Source: Acanthosepion esculentum (taxonomy: Eukaryota; Mollusca; Cephalopoda; Sepiida; Sepiidae). Taken from it: DNA of 64,000 nucleotides. Each line of letters begins with the position of its first letter. Positions within the stretch are counted from its first letter, which is position 1. Below the pieces are notes generated by a model, which saw nothing but the letters and a program-made list of their open reading frames with translations, was not told the DNA's origin and did no database searches. Shown piece by piece: positions 43,513 through 53,683 of the stretch. The stretch lies in NCBI GenBank assembly GCA_964036315.1, contig OZ038498.1, positions 10,168,468 to 10,232,467 of the forward strand. Direction: 5' to 3'. Both the position numbers and the translations under genes were made by a program.

Positions 43513-44533
43513 GAGTGTTAATCTTTAATGTTGTTTCATCTGTTCATGATTACGTACTGCGCTGGATTCTATATTCATAAACTATGGTGAACATGGTCAA
43601 CAAGCCTGTCTGACCTAATTGATCTTATAGTCAGTGACTGTTATGACAGATTGAAAGAGAGAGGGTTAGTGAATGTATTATATTATAGAGAATTGGAAAG
43701 AGAGATGGTTTACTCAGTGTAAAGTGTGTGTGTGGTTAGGTCAGTGGTTCCCAACCTTGTTTACATGGCGGCACACTATTGAGTTCTTTAAATTTCTGCG
43801 GCACACCTATCACAAAAAATAAATATTTTCCACTCATAAAGCCTTTTTACAATAAAATAATAAAAAACAAAGAATATTATATGAGAAGAATTTTTATTCA
43901 CATAAATCAACATATCCTGTATTCAATATCGGGTATAAAATAATAATGGTGAATGTCAGTGGGACAGTTGTGCATAAAGTTAGATTAGCCTGAAATTGAA
44001 AAGATTCAAAATGGTTAGGAAAAGGTAAAAAAATGTTTGGGAGTTAGGAGCATTACGTAAAACCTCACATAGTACAGTTCTGTGTTACAACTTTTTGTCT
44101 TACAACCTGTGTATTTAGGAATCGTTTTGGTATCGAAATCGGGTCTGAATTATTCAGCTCCGATGCCGAGTCCCGATACTTTGAAAAACTCCTGATATTC
44201 CGATTAATCGTCCCATGACTAATATAAACCATAATAACGCTTACCAATTTGTATGCGCGAAACGTTTAGATTCCAGAAATTCGGCGATTTTGAATTGAAC
44301 GGTGTCATCATGATTAAGAAATTGAATGTCTTTATTAAACAAAATGAAATTAAATGGCTTCTAGGTATTATCTCTTTGCGGCACACCAGTAATCATTTGG
44401 CACACATATATATATATATATATATATTAAAAAGAAGAGAGGTACCGCAAACTTTTTTGGTTGTAATGTGGGTTTTTGTTTTTTCTTTTTTATTAAAAAA
44501 TATTATTCTTTATTTTTCATAGTTTTACATAGT

Positions 44534-44576
44534 TTTACAACACGTGTTTCTGGTCTTACGACCATCTTCAGGTAAA
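44534..44576 (-). ncRNA. Hammerhead ribozyme candidate (left arm)
   Basis: Exact mirror of 45173-45215 on the minus strand: stem I TTTAC/GTAAA, CTGAAGA, stem II TGGTC-GTAA-GACCA, GAAA, CACGTG, TT. Confidence 0.65.
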
Positions 44577-45172
44577 GGGTGGAGATTTCCACATATTATT
44601 AAAAATAATTATTAAAAATAATTAATTTTTTTCCTTTATGCTTTTCAATGTTACATCTTCTCTATATGAGACATTCTCTGTTTTTGTGTTGGTCATTCCA
44701 ATGTCTTTCTTTAAATGGTAGTGAAGAGTTCTGAGCGAAGGGTCATAAAACAATTAAGGTTGGTTTGAGAAGTGATGAATCGGGTTGTCTTATCTTTTAA
44801 TGTTTTAATGACCCCTGTGTGTTCTTAGATCCCTTAGATCTATTTCCGTTTTCGTGTGTTCCTGTCAGCATACACGCATGCTGACAGGAACACACGAAAA
44901 CGGAAATAGATCTAAGGGATCTAAGAACACACAGGGGTCATTAAAACATTAAAAGATAAGACAACCCGATTCATCACTTCTCAAACCAACCTTAATTGTT
45001 TTATGACCCTTCGCTCAGAACTCTTCACTACCATTTAAAGAAAGACATTGGAATGACCAACACAAAAACAGAGAATGTCTCATATAGAGAAGATGTAACA
45101 TTGAAAAGCATAAAGGAAAAAAATTAATTATTTTTAATAATTATTTTTAATAATATGTGGAAATCTCCACCC

Positions 45173-45215
45173 TTTACCTGAAGATGGTCGTAAGACCAGA
45201 AACACGTGTTGTAAA
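45173..45215 (+). ncRNA. Hammerhead ribozyme candidate (right arm)
   Basis: Order and positions: stem I 5' strand TTTAC 45173-45177; CTGAAGA 45178-45184 (conserved CUGANGA); stem II TGGTC 45185-45189, loop GTAA, GACCA 45194-45198; GAAA 45199-45202; short palindromic stem III with A at 45202 facing T 45209; H17 = T 45210; predicted cleavage 45210/45211; stem I 3' strand GTAAA 45211-45215. All invariant core positions are satisfied. The 10.1-11.1 pair is U-A rather than the usual G-C. Type I topology with a minimal stem III, as known in Penelope-like elements and retrozymes. Activity untested. Confidence 0.65.
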
Positions 45216-45367
45216 ACTATGTAAAACTATGAAAAATAAAGAATAATATTTTTTAATAAAAAAGAAAAAACAAAAACCCACATTACAACCAAAAAAGTTT
45301 GCGGTACCTCTCTTCTTTTTAATATACACACTTTTCTCTCGTTGGAACCATTATAACCTCTTCATTT

Positions 45368-45424
<57 letters not shown>

Positions 45425-45471
45425 GAACCACTGGGTTAGGGATTTTGGCTGTGTAAGGATGTAACTATATA

Positions 45472-45697
45472 TATATTACAATGAATCATTCATACAAAAA
45501 GTAGATTAGTAAAATTAGTTGCAGATTAAAAAAAGACCTCATACAACTTGTAGTTATTAAAAACAAGGATCATAACATTCATCGAGTGGTTCGTAGGTTA
45601 ATGCAACTTTAAAAATTTGTTTGCGAAGATGATTTCACCATTTTATATCATTAACTTTACTAATCTTCTTTTTGTATGAATGATTCATTGTAATATA
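45472..45697. mobile_element. Small inverted-repeat element
   Basis: TATTACAATGAATCATTCAT, ACAAAAAG.AGATTAGTAAA at 45472-45519 is complementary to 45650-45697 with about two mismatches; spacer ~130 bases. No CTGANGA core seen. Confidence 0.75.
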
Positions 45698-45718
45698 AAT
45701 TGAACTGCACCACATATT

Positions 45719-45754
<36 letters not shown>

Positions 45755-45757
<3 letters not shown>

Positions 45758-46375
45758 AAATAAAAACAGATTACTTTAAGGTTCCATATAATAAATTATT
45801 TCACCACAGCCCTTCCAAAGGACAGTGGATCATCAGATTTATTTCCAAATGTTGAAATGAAAAAATTTACGAAATCTCAAAGTAAAGAAAAAAAACAAAG
45901 CCTATTCCAATAGAAGTTAATGACACTTGTTTACAACTTCTTTCTCTTTTTTTCTCTCTTTTTCTCTTTTTTCAATATATATTTCTCTCCATCCCACTTC
46001 CTAATCAAGATATAACTTCCGTTAACAGATTTAAAGTGTCAATGTCTAGATTTCAGCGAATATTTAAATTTGAAACAATAGAAATGTTACATCTAACTCA
46101 ACGCTGTCTCTCTACCTCCCTACACTGCCCCACTTCGTGAGTTTCCTTATTATTGCCCGTCATAAATGTGTAAATATATTTTCATTTTTTCATTTCAACA
46201 TTTGGAAATAAATCTGATGATCCACTGTCCTTTAAAAGGGCTGTGGTGAAATAATTTATTATATGGAACCTGAAAGTAATCTGTTTTTATTTAAATTATT
46301 AGCTCTGATTTACATTGAGCTCTCTGGATTCTATCCTCATTGGGTCTTCCCATACGGATTACCTAGTTTTTCCTA

Positions 46376-46376
<1 letters not shown>
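45755..46376. mobile_element. F-family foldback element, copy 3
   Basis: Arms 45756-45864 and 46186-46300 with a ~320-base spacer; tail 46300-46376 (GATTTACATTGAGCTCTCTG, CCATACGGATTACCTAG) in reverse orientation to the 42240 copy. The right arm reads CTGATGA, stem CCACTGTCC/GGGCTGTGG, GAAAT. (TA)n at 45721-45754 and 46383-46418. Confidence 0.85.
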
Positions 46377-46422
<46 letters not shown>

Positions 46423-46559
46423 CACACACACCCATACACAAAATGGGTAAATTGTTGCCATTTACTATTTTTAATTTTGTGCATGGGTATTTTTTGTTTT
46501 TATTTTGTTGACTGCACATTGTAGTATATATTCAGGTGGGCACCATCTGTGAGAAATAG

Positions 46560-47030
46560 AGCACAGTGACTCAATTTGCTCCGCCAGAAACTTGGAAATG
46601 GCATGGTGTACTTCCTGGCAATTGCACCAGAAGCTTCAGTATGAATATTTCAGACTGTTTGGATGTCAATCTGAGGACAGTACTAGGGGTTCAAAAAGAG
46701 GTGGATGAGTCTAATGGTGATTAAAAAGGTGTTTGGAGGGATCACTAGTGATGGCGATGTTATGCCTCCATTCATCTTCCCACAGGGTATCAGACTAAAT
46801 ATGGAGGCCTACATTAAGTGCATTGAGGAGTTAGTACTGCCCTGGGTCAAGAGGGTGGCTGCTAGAAGACCCTATGTCTGGCAACTGGACTCTGCACCAT
46901 ACTACACAAGCAGTACAAGCAGGTAACCAAGTCATGGCTGTTTCTGCGACCACATCACCCCCTTACATCTGGCCACCTTACTCTCCAGACGGCAATGCCC
47001 TTGATTATTATGTGTGAGTTGTGCTATCCA
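46560..47030 (+). pseudogene. Tc1/mariner-superfamily transposase relic
   Basis: 46625-46690 holds an HTH remnant (NISDCLDVNLRTVLGVQKEV, DES). After a deletion, 46726 on reads VFGGITSDGDVMPPFIFPQG, IRLNMEAYIKCIEELVLPWV, RRPYVWQLDSAPYYTSS (second catalytic Asp in WQLDSAP), then frameshifted WPPYSPDGNALDYYV-like DNA (third acid region). Resembles the IS630/Tc1/mariner lineage with a WxxDSAP box. First acid and terminal repeats not found. Confidence 0.75.
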
Positions 47031-47709
47031 CGTTGGATATTATGCATATTCACTAATATACAAGGTGAATTTTCATTGTTACAAGTTTGGTCACGGATCA
47101 GTGGAAGTTCTTTGTTAAATTTTGTTTTTTTGTTTTTTTTTCCGTATTTAAAACATTTTTTGTGGGGGGGGGGTTCTGATGAAAAATCCTTTAACAAAGA
47201 TCTTTTGTTAGTCTTTAAAAAAATGTATGGATATATATATATCGATGTACATTGTACTTTATATATGTGAACTTGAAGCTTTTGAAGTCAATGTCAAGAA
47301 CAGGTCTTCATCAAGGCAGAAATAATTGTCTTTTTCCTTTAAAATGTTGATATAATTATGAATGTTCAGAGGTGAAAACGGATTTACTAAACAAGTCTTG
47401 TTTTTATTTTCCACTTTTTAATTATTTTTTTTTGTTGTAATTCTATCATGCTTGATGCATGTTAAAGAAAATCATTCAATTAAGTTGACAATATAATTAT
47501 GCAGGATAATATGCATAGTTAGTGGCTTATGTGTCACCAACGTAAGTCATTGTTAGCTTAATTGTCTTCCTTTTGATTTTGATACCTATATAAGGACGTA
47601 AAGTAGTAGCTAGCTTTCAGTCAGTCAGTTATGTGCCATGTGTGATACATGCGTAGGCGATCATATATCTTTTGATACATGACTGACAAGTCAGATTTTT
47701 TCCTGCAGT
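47031..47709. other. Nothing recognised
   Basis: T-rich, with a G run at 47165. No supported feature. Confidence 0.4.
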
Positions 47710-47719
47710 AGGTTGCCAT

Positions 47720-48165
47720 TTCTTTCTGCAGTATAAATACTGATTGCCTGGGAATTTCTTTCAATTCATCTAGGAATCCTTTTAGATTGAAATGTGTCCG
47801 GCTTACAACTGAAAAGTGTAATGCAAATGTTCATGCAAACTTCCTCAGAGTCTTGTCTATAAAGGCAATCTTTTATAAGATGTTTAATTGATTGGCACCA
47901 ATAGTATCTCAGTAATGTTTTTCCAGCAGAATAATTCTGATACCATTCGTGTACTCCTTGACCATGTCTGCCTGACAAATATCTTCTTCTTGATCCTTCA
48001 TTATCCTTTCTGTTGCCTCTTCTTTTGCTGAAACCATGACAACTCATCTTTGACTTCAGGTACACTATCATTCTTAGTCAACAATTCAGGGTCACCAAAT
48101 ATTTTCATTACATTATCTCTCATGTCTTTATAGGTGAGATTTGCTCTGGCTAATTTTTCATAACT
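47720..48165 (-). mobile_element. Duplicated LTR-retrotransposon gag fragment
   Basis: Nearly identical to 50290-50735, same orientation. The minus strand encodes the gag C-terminal region, including YYWCQSIKHLIKDCLYRQDS (knuckle-like CxxxxH...C). Divergence starts abruptly at 48162, where a SINE begins. Confidence 0.8.
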
Positions 48166-48300
48166 GGGGTGAGAAGATGATGATTTATACCTTTCCCAAG
48201 GGTATTAGCACGAAAGTGAATGTAATGGATTCGACTGGAATTTGAACTCGGCTCTCTGATTCCTCAATCCGAGCCGCTATAGATTACACCACTGTGCATC
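48166..48300 (-). mobile_element. tRNA-derived SINE head
   Basis: Minus strand: CAGTGGTGTAATCTATAGCG (A-box region), GAGCCGAGTTCAAATTCC (B box), CATTACATTCACTTTCGTGC, TAATACCCTTGGGAAAGGTA. Same family as 35656-35990. Confidence 0.8.
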
Positions 48301-48309
48301 TCTCGCTTT

Positions 48310-49060
48310 ACTTGTTTTTATTCTGACTAAAGAGATAACAGAAGGAAATAAAGTTAGGATTAACACTGGTGGCAGAACATAGTTTATCGTTCTCTAGTAA
48401 TAATCTTTTCTGATTAGAGATTGAAGAGATCTCTGGTTCAGGGTTACCTGATACCACTACTTGATCCATGCTGACTGAACCATCATCATGAAAACTGTTC
48501 TCAACATTGAATTGGTCAGTATCCTTTCCATCGTAACTTTTCTTTTTGTATTTGTTGATGTATCCAGCTTTTTCTAATTAGTTTTTGATTTTTGTAAAGC
48601 TTTCTGCACTTTAAGCAAATAAAACGAATGACATTTATCTTCTGTTCCTCCATGACAAACCATGATCATGTTGTCATCTGTACCAACTACTGTTGCTTGG
48701 ACCTCTCCAGCCTCCCTCTTTCTGCCAGTAGAAAAGCTTCTCACCACTCACAAAAATCTCATCAGAGAAAGTTCTTCTGTCTAAATGCCCTTTTAATCTT
48801 TTCACTGGATTCAGCTTGGATGAAATTTTCTCCGGCTGTGTGCAAGACATCCAGATTCTGACTTATAATTCCATTTGAAATGGTTGGCTCTAAAGTGGGA
48901 AGAAAATCATGATGAACACTCGGTCGGTTTGGGTTACATCCAAATACCAGCTGATTTGCTGAATAACCCCCACCCCCTGACTTTGAAATGTATTTTTGGC
49001 ACTCACTGCTCATGCCAAAGCCAAATCAGGCTCACATCTTCAGTTGTCTTAGACATTGTT
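48310..49060 (-). pseudogene. LTR-retrotransposon integrase C-terminal part
   Basis: 49013-48762 reads GGYSANQLVFGCNPNRPSVH, HDFLPTLEPTISNGIISQNL, DVLHTAGENFIQAESSEKIK, RAFRQKN, then after a shift GEKLFYWQKEGGWRGPS. The sNQLVFGxNPxxP and ESSEKIxRA landmarks belong to integrase regions of an invertebrate LTR-retrotransposon group. It is separated from its N-terminal half (49680-50330) by a ~600-base insertion. Confidence 0.75.
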
Positions 49061-49089
49061 TCATACAGAATCACAGTGTGATGTTCTGT

Positions 49090-49675
49090 GATCTCATTAC
49101 TGAATGGAGATTCCGCTGCTGTAGTTACCGTTTCCACTCCAAGTTTTTTTATTAATTTCTCTCATAAGATGATTTTCAAATTTACTACCATTGCCATTGA
49201 AAGATTTTTATATAGCTTTAAAGTTGGCTATCCAGATTTTTTATATAGCTTTAAAGTTGGCTATCCAGATTCTAAATATTTGGCTAATTACTACTTCTTT
49301 GTACTTTGAATTTGTAATATAAGCAGCAGAATTTTAAACTGTACAAAGCTGCCATATATAGCTTTATTTTTAAACTGCATAAATTTTTTTAATTTTTAAA
49401 CTGTACAAAGCTGCCATATATAGCTTTATTTTTAAACTGCATAAATTTTTTTAATTTTTAAACTGTACAAAGCTGCCATATATAGCTTTATTTTTAAACT
49501 GTGTAAATATTTTGTTTTATATTCAAATGAGATATTTTTTTAAGATCTTTATTGTGCTATTTTGATTTTGTCAATTTAAAACAATTCAAAGAAATTATAA
49601 TTTATAAAATAACAGTATTTCAAAATTGTCCATTGCATTTGAAACTTTAATGTTATATGATCACTCTGGATATAT
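49090..49675. repeat. Insertion with 31-bp and 61-bp tandem repeats
   Basis: Two copies of TATATAGCTTTAAAGTTGGC at 49210-49275 and about three copies of a ~61-base unit (AAACTGTACAAAGCTGCCAT, ATATAGCTTTATTTTTAAAC) at 49338-49510. 49320-49703 is repeated at 52145-52566. Confidence 0.85.
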
Positions 49676-49676
49676 T

Positions 49677-50335
49677 TTAATTAGAAATAGAAACTGAATT
49701 AACAGCAGAATACCTAGTTGAAGCATCAATTAAGTGAAGTTTCCACATTTTTCCATGTTGAATTTCCTTCACGTCCATGCACACATGCTCATTGAACCTT
49801 GATGCTAGAGGCAAGCTGACAATTGGTCTAAGTGGAACCTTGCTATATTTGCAACAGAGTTCACACTCATTACACCCATCTTCAATCATTTGTCTGAATT
49901 ATCTATCTTAAGAAATTTTAAAAATCGACCTTTATTGGCATGTGAAAACTGCTTGTGCAGTTTAAGAACTTTTTCTTTCTTTTTTTCAATGCTAAAACCA
50001 TCCAGTGAAAGATGTAATACCAAATTTACCTTTGGCAAATCTAGATGGGGTTTTGGCTGCAGTAATGTCCCATTGATGTCCATTTTAAATTAATATCATG
50101 TCCATTTAGATTCACCATATCTTTTGTGAAATCTAAAAAAAATTCTCATCTATTTCATGGCACCTTTGCTTATCAACAAAAGTATTTCATTTTTTACCAT
50201 CTCAACATCCACCAATATTTTTTCTACTCCTTTCAACAATGGCAGAGGAATGCGTTTTGAACTTTTGACTTCAAAACCATCACTTACTCTAAATACTGAT
50301 TGCCTGGGAATTTCTTTCATTTCTTTCAATTCATC
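49677..50335 (-). pseudogene. LTR-retrotransposon integrase N-terminal part
   Basis: 50083-49677 read on minus: EKVLKLHKQFSHANKGRFLK (His pair of the zinc finger), stop, MIEDGCNECELCCKYSKVPL (Cys pair), then NEHVCMDVKEIQHGKMWKLH, LIDASTRYSAV, whose Asp residues fit the integrase core DDE acids. Upstream DNA to 50330 reads EMVKNEILLLISKGAM and EIPRQSVFRVSDGF-like segments, fitting the protease-to-integrase region. RT is not seen between, so it is deleted or lies elsewhere. Confidence 0.75.
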
Positions 50336-50880
50336 TAGGAATCCTTTTAGATTGAAATGTGTCCGGCTTACAACTGAAAAGTGTAATGCAAATGTTCATG
50401 CAAACTTCCTCAGAGTCTTGTCTATAAAGGCAATCTTTTATAAGATGTTTAATTGATTGACACCAATAGTATCTCAGTAATGTTTTTCCAGCAGAATAAT
50501 TCTGATACCATTTGTGTACTCCTTGACCATGTCTGCCTGACAAATATCGTCTTCTTGATCCTTCATTATCCTTTCTGTTGCTTCTTCTTTTGCTGAAACC
50601 ATGACAACTCATCTTTGACTTCAGGTACACTATCATTCTTAGTCAACAATTCAGGGTCACCAAATATTTTCATTACATTATCTCTCATGTCTTTATAGGT
50701 GAGATTTGCTCTGGCTAATTTTTCAGATTCATCAATAAGGTTGGCAGCTTTAACCAAGAAGAAGGCTCTAATACCTTCAGGGTGTTTAATTTCATGCCTT
50801 TTGATTTTCTCATATCTCTGCTCATGTTCGATTATAAAATTTGAAAAATTTTCACCTGCACTTCATTTATATTCATAAAA
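50330..50880 (-). pseudogene. LTR-retrotransposon gag fragment
   Basis: 50757-50566 reads MVKAANLIDESEKLARANLT, YKDMRDNVMKIFGDPELLTK, NDSVPEVKDELSWFQQKKKQ; a frameshift then gives the knuckle region ending CKPDTFQSKRIPR at 50331. 50290-50735 is the twin of 47720-48165. Confidence 0.75.
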
Positions 50881-52144
50881 ATCCCTAAATGCACAATATG
50901 CCATTCCGTCTTCATCTTGTAAATATATGCTTTCCAACTTGTATATAATCAATTTATAACCAGTAACCCTTCCAGTGTCTTCTGGTTTTAGCTCTTACAT
51001 AGCATCTTTTTCTTTTTCTTTATGTCATTATATTTACAGGGGTTTCTTTTCATCTCTCCTTTGTGTTGAGCTTAAGAATTGAGTAGAAGTTATATAATCA
51101 TTAGATTTAATCTAAATACACAGAATTATCTGAATGTAAATTTATGCATGAAGAATGCCTCATACATAATTCAATTTGTTATTGTTTCAAATCGCAACAC
51201 ACAAAAAGGGTGTACAATTTTACAGTTAACAAATCATCTCGTTATATAAGTAAAACACTTTTAAACACAAAGTAGGGTAGTGTAATTCACCTCATTTATA
51301 ATAAAATTGATACCAATTAAGACAAATGGCTTGAAGTTAACTCTTTTCAGTTTTCAATGGATTACAGACAATACTATTTGCCTTTTGAAAATTATTTATT
51401 ATTTTATATATGTGTTATTTCCAGGACTCATCTTCATTGGGTAAAAGGTTAAATTGCAGCTGGTTATAATGGCAGATGAACTATTCCTTAATATTGTAAT
51501 GTTGAACTCCACCAGAGTTATGGGGAAAAAAATTCATAAAACTTATAATTCCACTTCCCATAAATGCAATCTAAGTCTTCACCTCTTAAACAGTGGAGAT
51601 GACTACTTCAACTGATACAAGTATATTTGTTACCAACAGCTTCTTTCTTTAAAACTCAAAATGATTCCCTTCATTACAGACAACCTATAGTTGTTGAGAT
51701 TTTTTTTTTACAAAATAAATGGATAAATATAATACAACCTGGCCTTTTAAATATTGAATTCTTTCCTTTCTCCTTCAGAAAAAATATTTAATGCTTCTTC
51801 AGTTTTTAATTATCTTTTTTCATTTAAATTTTCCGTCTTTTTTCATTAGATTTTTAATTTTACTTGTGTTCTTTTATACACACTAAACTTTTGTTATGAA
51901 AAGACATTTAGGATATTTTTTTCTAATGGAAAAGAATTATATATTTTTTTACACTCTGTTTACATTAAAATATTGTTTGAAATATACAGTTACAGATACA
52001 ATAATTTCAAGCATCATTGTTAAATATCAGGTCTTTTAGTGATTGCTATCACATTTATAGTTTACGTTGTATATTATAATTTTTTTATCATTAGTGTAAT
52101 AGTGTTTATTATTTATGTTGAATAATTTAAAGTTTTCTTCTAAA
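50881..52144. other. AT-rich, nothing firm
   Basis: 50881-51000 may continue gag upstream. The rest shows no feature I can support. Confidence 0.4.
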
Positions 52145-52566
52145 AGCTGCCATATATAGCTTTATTTTTAAACTGCATAATTTTTTTTTATTTTTAAACT
52201 GTACAAAGCTGCCATATATAGCTTTATTTTTAAACTGCATAATTTTTTTTAATTTTTAAACTGTACAAAGCTGACATATATAGGTTTATTTTTAAACTAC
52301 ATAATTTTTTTAATTTTTAAACTGTACAAAGCTGCCATATATAGGTTTATTTTTAAACTGTGTAAATATTTTGTTTTATATTCAAATGAGATATTTTTTT
52401 AAGATCTTTATTGTGCTATTTTGATTTTGTCAATTTAAAACAATTCAAAGAAATTATAATTTATAAAATAACAGTATTTCAAAATTGTCCATTGCATTTG
52501 AAACTTTAATGTTATATGATCACTCTGGATATATTTTAATCAGAAATAGAAACTGAATTAACAGCA
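52145..52566. repeat. Duplicate of 49320-49703 with one extra 61-bp unit
   Basis: Same tandem units (four copies) and same downstream sequence to GAAACTGAATTAACAGCA, then divergence. Confidence 0.85.
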
Positions 52567-53683
52567 TTATTTTAAAAAAAAATGTTGTATAATGTTTATT
52601 GTGGGTTTTTTAGTTTTATAGGATTGGTTTAGTGTTTTCATGAATTAAGCCATTGCTCAAAAGTCCTTATTGAGTTTCTAGAACCATTACTTTTTTCTTT
52701 GATTTACTTTTATTCTTCTGCAAATATCTTATTTTCCCTTTGGTGTTACTTTAGCATATGACTCTAAAATGATTCTGAAGTGCTAATGCTTCCCGCATCA
52801 TGTACAAAATTTGGCTTGGAAATGAATACCATTTGTCATCTTTTGATGTTATCGAAATTCAAACCTGTTGTGGTTGACATGTGAGATAAGATAATCTTAT
52901 TTTGCTTAATACATATTCATTGTCAGGAATTTAAAAGAAAATTATAAAGAAATAGATAAATGAAAGTAAGTATTTGCCAGTTGATAAAGTATTTACACAT
53001 TCTATACGAGAGTAAGTAAAAAATTATCTACACTTTGGCCATAACAGATGTTTATGTTGATCACAGCATTTCTACTAATGTGTGCTTATGTTTGGTATTA
53101 TTGTGGTCACATGATTGAAGTTTCAGTTATTCGTGTATGTTTTTTGCATATGAAACTAATCCATATTTGCATAAAATTTAGATAAAATACATAAACTGAC
53201 AACAGACATTGGAAGGGGGAAATATCATGTCTCAATTACACATGCAAAGTAATTTCTTGTATAGAATGTAGTATGTTCAGTAATATTAAATGCAAGCCAG
53301 TAACGAAAGGTTCAGTTGCTTCTGATTTTATCCTTCTCATAATAATGTCAATTACTAACTGCATGTAATATATGGATAGCCATGGACATACCTAAAGCAC
53401 GTTTTTCTCCTTGAACCAATGAAAAATTTATTTAAAGCATTGCTTCCACTGTTCAAGAAGTGATTAAATTGTCTCTGACTATACTGAATTATTAGTATTT
53501 TAAATTTATTCCTGAAATTGTGATTTGTGTTCTTATTGCGTATAGTAAGTATTTTTCATTTATCACTGCATTTTCAACACCTTACAATTCATTTTGATTC
53601 TTTTTAGTAATTTGTTCAGTTAGTCTCTCTCAATAAGGAAGAATTTGTTATTGTTACAGTTAGCAACAGTTTTCAATTAAGAT
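52567..53683. other. Nothing recognised
   Basis: AT-rich, only short frames. Confidence 0.4.

Larger units (their letters stand above)
44425..45324. mobile_element. ~900-bp near-perfect palindrome (foldback element)
   Basis: Arms 44425-44871 and 44878-45324 (about 447 bases) around a 6-base centre (ACACGC). Every stretch compared by eye is complementary, including GGTACCGCAAACTTTTTTGG at the outer ends and CTGTCAGCAT at the inner ends. Each arm carries one hammerhead candidate in opposite orientation. No open frame of note. (TA)n tracts lie on both sides (44407-44427, 45373-45420). Confidence 0.95.
43742..45433. mobile_element. hAT-type nonautonomous transposon with TSD, interrupted
   Basis: Left end CAGTGGTTCCCAACC (43742) and right end TTGGGAACCACTG (45421-45433) are inverted; flanks GGTTAGGT (43734-43741) and GGTTAGGG (45434-45441) are an 8-bp TSD with one mismatch, as expected for hAT. 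Inside are GCGGCACACC motifs near both ends of the left part. No transposase. From ~44405 to 45420 a foldback element and (TA)n tracts have been inserted. Confidence 0.85.

Noticed and set aside
48166..48300. A functional tRNA gene on the minus strand
   Set aside because: Same tRNA-like head and tail recur at 35656; it is a SINE copy.
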